Assembly: GCA_946699065.1 (NCBI GenBank)
Contig: CAMPDV010000261.1
Coordinates: 310,001 to 374,000 of the forward strand
Direction: 5' to 3'
DNA length: 64,000 nt
From: Loxodes magnus
Lineage: Eukaryota > Ciliophora > Karyorelictea > Loxodida > Loxodidae
Part shown: piece after piece, positions 61,277 to 64,000 of the stretch
Position numbering within the stretch: position 1 is the stretch's first letter
Layout of the letters: each line of letters opens with the position of its first letter
The notes under the pieces: generated by a model
Seen by the model: the letters and a program-made list of their open reading frames with translations, nothing else
Told to the model about the DNA's origin: nothing
The model's database searches: none
Program-made: the position numbers and the translations under genes

Positions 61277-62958
61277 ATAATTTTATAAATTATTTAATTT
61301 TTATGTATGTAAACACTGATAAATAAGTAAATCAAAATCTTTCAGACTAAATAACAATTTAATTTAAATCATGTCAGTTTTACCTTATAACTCCGAAACT
61401 TGTATCAATTGTTTTATCTTTATGTTAAGTAAAATAAATAACCAAATTAAGTTTAATCTACCAAGTTTCTAGACTTTGTACTAGTTAAATATAAGGATAA
61501 ATATAATAAAGGAAAAAGTTAAAATTGAATTAATGAATGAAAAGTAGGAGATAGTGGTGTATTGATAATCAATTATTAATTATGTATTATAATGTCTTAA
61601 AACGCTTACATTCAAAATGATAAAACCTAATAACAATATATGCTTATGCTTTATTGCTAACTTACACATATCACTATGAATACTTAACACTAGTAACTTA
61701 ATATATACTGTTTTAGCTTAACTACATTTAGTAGTAATTTAGATATCATAACTTTTATAGCATTTTATAAATAAATGAATAAAGTGGGTAAAGGATACTG
61801 AGACATTAATTTTTTAATTAAATATGAACAAAAGTGTAAGAGAGATTGACTATGATTATTTATATTTGATATAAGATTACTTTATTTAGTTAAGATAAAC
61901 ATTTAAAATATTTTATAAATTAACATACTTTAATATCTTTATTTAAGAAGTTTAGTTAGCATTTCCAGATTATGTAAGATTATTTTAATGAGGACTAAGG
62001 AAAACAAAGAAGAAAATAATTAAAAAAAGACTTGAGTTATACTTAAATTCCCTTCTTTAAGTATACTTAATGATAATTAAGATATATTCTTAATTAAATT
62101 AAGCAATTAAAAATAATTAGTTAAAAGAATTAAAACAAATACTAAGTTACTCTAATATCTGAATAATAGTCAAAATTAAAGGAAACACTATTTAGACCTA
62201 ATATATCAATCATTATAAAAAAGAGATTTTATTTTAGAAACTTGATATAAATTAATAATTTTAGTTTATATAAGAATCTAAGCTACCTGTTCCTAATTAC
62301 TTTTTTATCTATCATATGTAGTTTCACTTAAATCATTATATAGTTTTTTTGTCAAAATACATAAGAAACGTAGCTAGCTTTACTTTTTAATGAGAGAAGT
62401 ATTTTTTTAAGTCATATTAATTACTTGAAAATAGAAAAATTGAGCTGAGTATTTTAGTGAAAATATGAGATTGGATAGATAATGAACTCCTTTATACTTT
62501 ATATTGATTTAATAAAAAAGAAGATAAAACATCTAGCAAAACTACTTTTATTATATTTTAAGCATCAACAGTATATTTACAATCATATTTCTATATTCAT
62601 ATGCTTCTTTCTGACAAAACTTACACCTTTAAATTTTTACTAAACATAAATATCCGATCTAGCCTCGAAAACTTCATATAGTGAATTTTATTATAAATAA
62701 AGCAGAGGAGAATCCACTTTAGATCCTAAAAGAAAGCATTAAATTTTCAATGTAATGATTTATTCTGCTTTGAAAAGGTATGAAAAAATAAAGAATAATA
62801 AATTTCTACATGCATATTTAAATGAAAATTATAGGATGAATAATCGATTCTTATATGAAAGTATTGTTAACAATATACATTCCTTATTAAATTAAAAATA
62901 ATCTTCTTTTTGTCTTGTTTATTTCATATTAAAGGAAATTGTTTACGAATTTTGTATA
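61277..62958. other. Intergenic region, 1.7 kb, divergent promoters
   Basis: AT-rich. A 64-codon open frame at 61371-61565 (plus) is not distinguishable from chance. Nothing else seen. Confidence 0.45.
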
Positions 62959-63618
62959 ATGGCAGAGAAACGAACTTAAACAATTACAGGATTTAAATTA
63001 AATTGCTAGGCTGCAGAATTTAAACCAAATGTAAGGATAAATGCTAGAATGGAGAAGATTAGCGATAGAATTTAGTTGTTTTCGAGTGATGAAGAAACTT
63101 AGGAATAACAAGAGATAAGTGCCTACTTTAGAATAAATGAAAGGAATAGAAAATCTAAAAAATCCTAAAAATCCTAAAAATCCTAAAAATCTAAAAAGTC
63201 TAAAAAGTCTTAAAAATCCTAAAAATCTACGAAATCAAAAAATATAAAAACTTAGATTGATATGAAAGTACCTCCAAGACCTAAAAACCCAATGGAAAAA
63301 AATTTTCAATTTATGGAGGATAATTGCTGATCATTAGATCCACTTCTCTATAAGCTTAAAAAATAAGATGTAGGAAAAGCGAATCTAAACATAAGTAGCA
63401 ACACCTCTAATATATCAACAGCTGAAAGTGATAACTTCTCTCTTCAAGACTTATCGATAAACGGAAGTTCGAAACTTTAGATGTAAACTGCATACTTCAA
63501 AGCTTGAATTTAGGAGGAAGAGAATAATAATGAATATATTAAAATTGAAAATAGAGAATAGTACAATATTTTATTTTCAGAAGAAATAGAGAATCTTAAG
63601 TAATTAATAAAAGAATGA
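62959..63618 (+). CDS. PAM2-motif protein with Lys-Ser repeat (probable poly(A)-binding-protein partner)
   Basis: 219 aa, single exon, stop TGA 63616-63618. Near the N-terminus FKLNCQAAEFKPNVRI (~12-27) matches the PAM2 consensus L-N-x-x-A-x-E-F-x-P exactly. PAM2 peptides bind the MLLE domain of cytoplasmic poly(A)-binding protein, as in PAIP1/2, ataxin-2, LARP4 and Tob. Residues ~65-95 consist of ten three-residue units K-S-[K/Q/T]. The rest is acidic and Ser/Asn-rich with a short predicted helix (YFKAWIQEEENNNEYIKIE) and ends in EEIENLKQLIKE. Translational or mRNA-decay regulation is inferred from the motif alone. No RNA-binding domain is visible, which makes it closer to PAIP2-like proteins than to LARP4 or ataxin-2. 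Confidence 0.75.
63151..63240 (+). repeat. Ten 9-bp tandem units encoding K-S-[K/Q/T]
   Basis: Units of the form AAATCCTAA or AAATCTAAA repeat ten times within the PAM2-protein gene. The third codon alternates AAA (Lys), TAA (Gln under this code) and ACG, so Lys/Gln switching needs a single base change. Likely to vary in copy number by slippage. Confidence 0.9.
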
Positions 63619-64000
63619 AAAACTTTTGCATATATTAATTGTAAATCTTAATCTACTTGGCTTTTATATTTATAACTTTAATATCAATTTCTTTTATCCT
63701 TTATATCATTTATTATCAAAATGCTTATTATATTAAGTTACTTCTATTCTAAAATATAAAGCTCTTAATATAGCAAATTTTATATAAATTTATAGTGATT
63801 GTTTTAAATTTCTAACAATTAGGTTTATTTATTTATTGTTACAAAAATATTAGAAAGTAAAATAGGTTTAGGATAAAAAGTAAATAAATGATAGGAAGGA
63901 TCTAAAAGCATATATGTTCATAACTAAGCTTACTTTTGGCTGAACTTATCAAAAGAAGCTAAAAATAAAATAAGAATTAGTAGCAAACTTAATAAATATG
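63619..64000. other. Intergenic region at right edge
   Basis: AT-rich, no gene recognised. Confidence 0.5.

Noticed and set aside
61371..61565. Plus-strand open frame of 64 codons (MSVLPYNSETCINCF...)
   Set aside because: Too short and without family, intron or composition support.
1..64000. Short standard-code ORFs of 60-131 aa throughout, e.g. 40813-41175 (+) and 56207-56602 (+)
   Set aside because: They are shadows: antisense or off-frame pieces of real genes read with the correct code (here the kinesin tail and the coiled-coil gene), or chance frames in AT-rich DNA.
1..64000. CRISPR arrays, insertion sequences, transposases, telomere repeats, rRNA
   Set aside because: No direct-repeat arrays with spacers, no transposase motifs, no G4T2/G4T4-type repeats and no rRNA-like stretches seen; this is eukaryotic nuclear DNA.

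Overview
The window is nuclear DNA of a ciliate with an ambiguous genetic code. It is very AT-rich. Read with the standard code it holds only short ORFs. Reading TAA and TAG as Gln, and TGA as Trp inside genes and stop at their ends, turns the same DNA into about two dozen long, recognisable eukaryotic genes. Examples of TGA at expected Trp positions are the first Trp of a Myb repeat (51594-51596), a WD40 Trp (2976-2978), and kinesin and ABC-transporter sites. This is the code described for karyorelictean ciliates (Parduczia, Loxodes and relatives). A Condylostoma-like heterotrich is the main alternative. Introns are rare and tiny: eleven found, 16-23 nt, GT...AG. Several were located by frame restoration, several by family alignment.

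Layout. 1-16 kb: end of an unknown gene; a BRWD/PHIP-type chromatin reader with an added PHD finger; a DRC12/CCDC153-like axonemal protein; a UAP1-like pyrophosphorylase with a degraded catalytic loop; an unknown basic protein (minus); two tandem TMEM151-family membrane proteins. 16-27 kb: a 1226-aa leucine-rich-repeat protein, a TPR protein and a coiled-coil protein, all minus, then a DUF4485/CEP112-like protein. 29-34 kb: a pseudokinase-Ubl-Ubl-RING-IBR fusion, an F-box protein with a discoidin-like domain, and ribosomal protein eL30. 34-46 kb (minus): a short coiled-coil protein, a triple-calcyphosine EF-hand protein, and a KIF21-like kinesin with motor, coiled coil and WD40. 47-64 kb: a secreted Cys-rich protein, a charged protein, a small Myb protein, a possible small gene, a coiled-coil protein, a half-size ABCA transporter, and a protein with a PAM2 motif and a Lys-Ser repeat.

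There is no operon logic; genes are single units on both strands. Themes recur: cilia and microtubules (DRC12, KIF21, calcyphosine, DUF4485, LRR and coiled-coil proteins), ubiquitin (RING-IBR fusion next to an F-box protein), and chromatin and transcription (BRWD, Myb). Intergenic DNA is AT-rich and mostly featureless. I saw no tRNA, rRNA, CRISPR array, insertion sequence or telomere repeat.

The most notable points are the pseudokinase-Ubl2-RING-IBR architecture, three minus-strand genes whose coding signal ends at TAA rather than TGA, the PHD finger inside a BRWD protein, and the UAP1-like protein lacking its catalytic signature. All calls come from reading the sequence by eye, without database searches.
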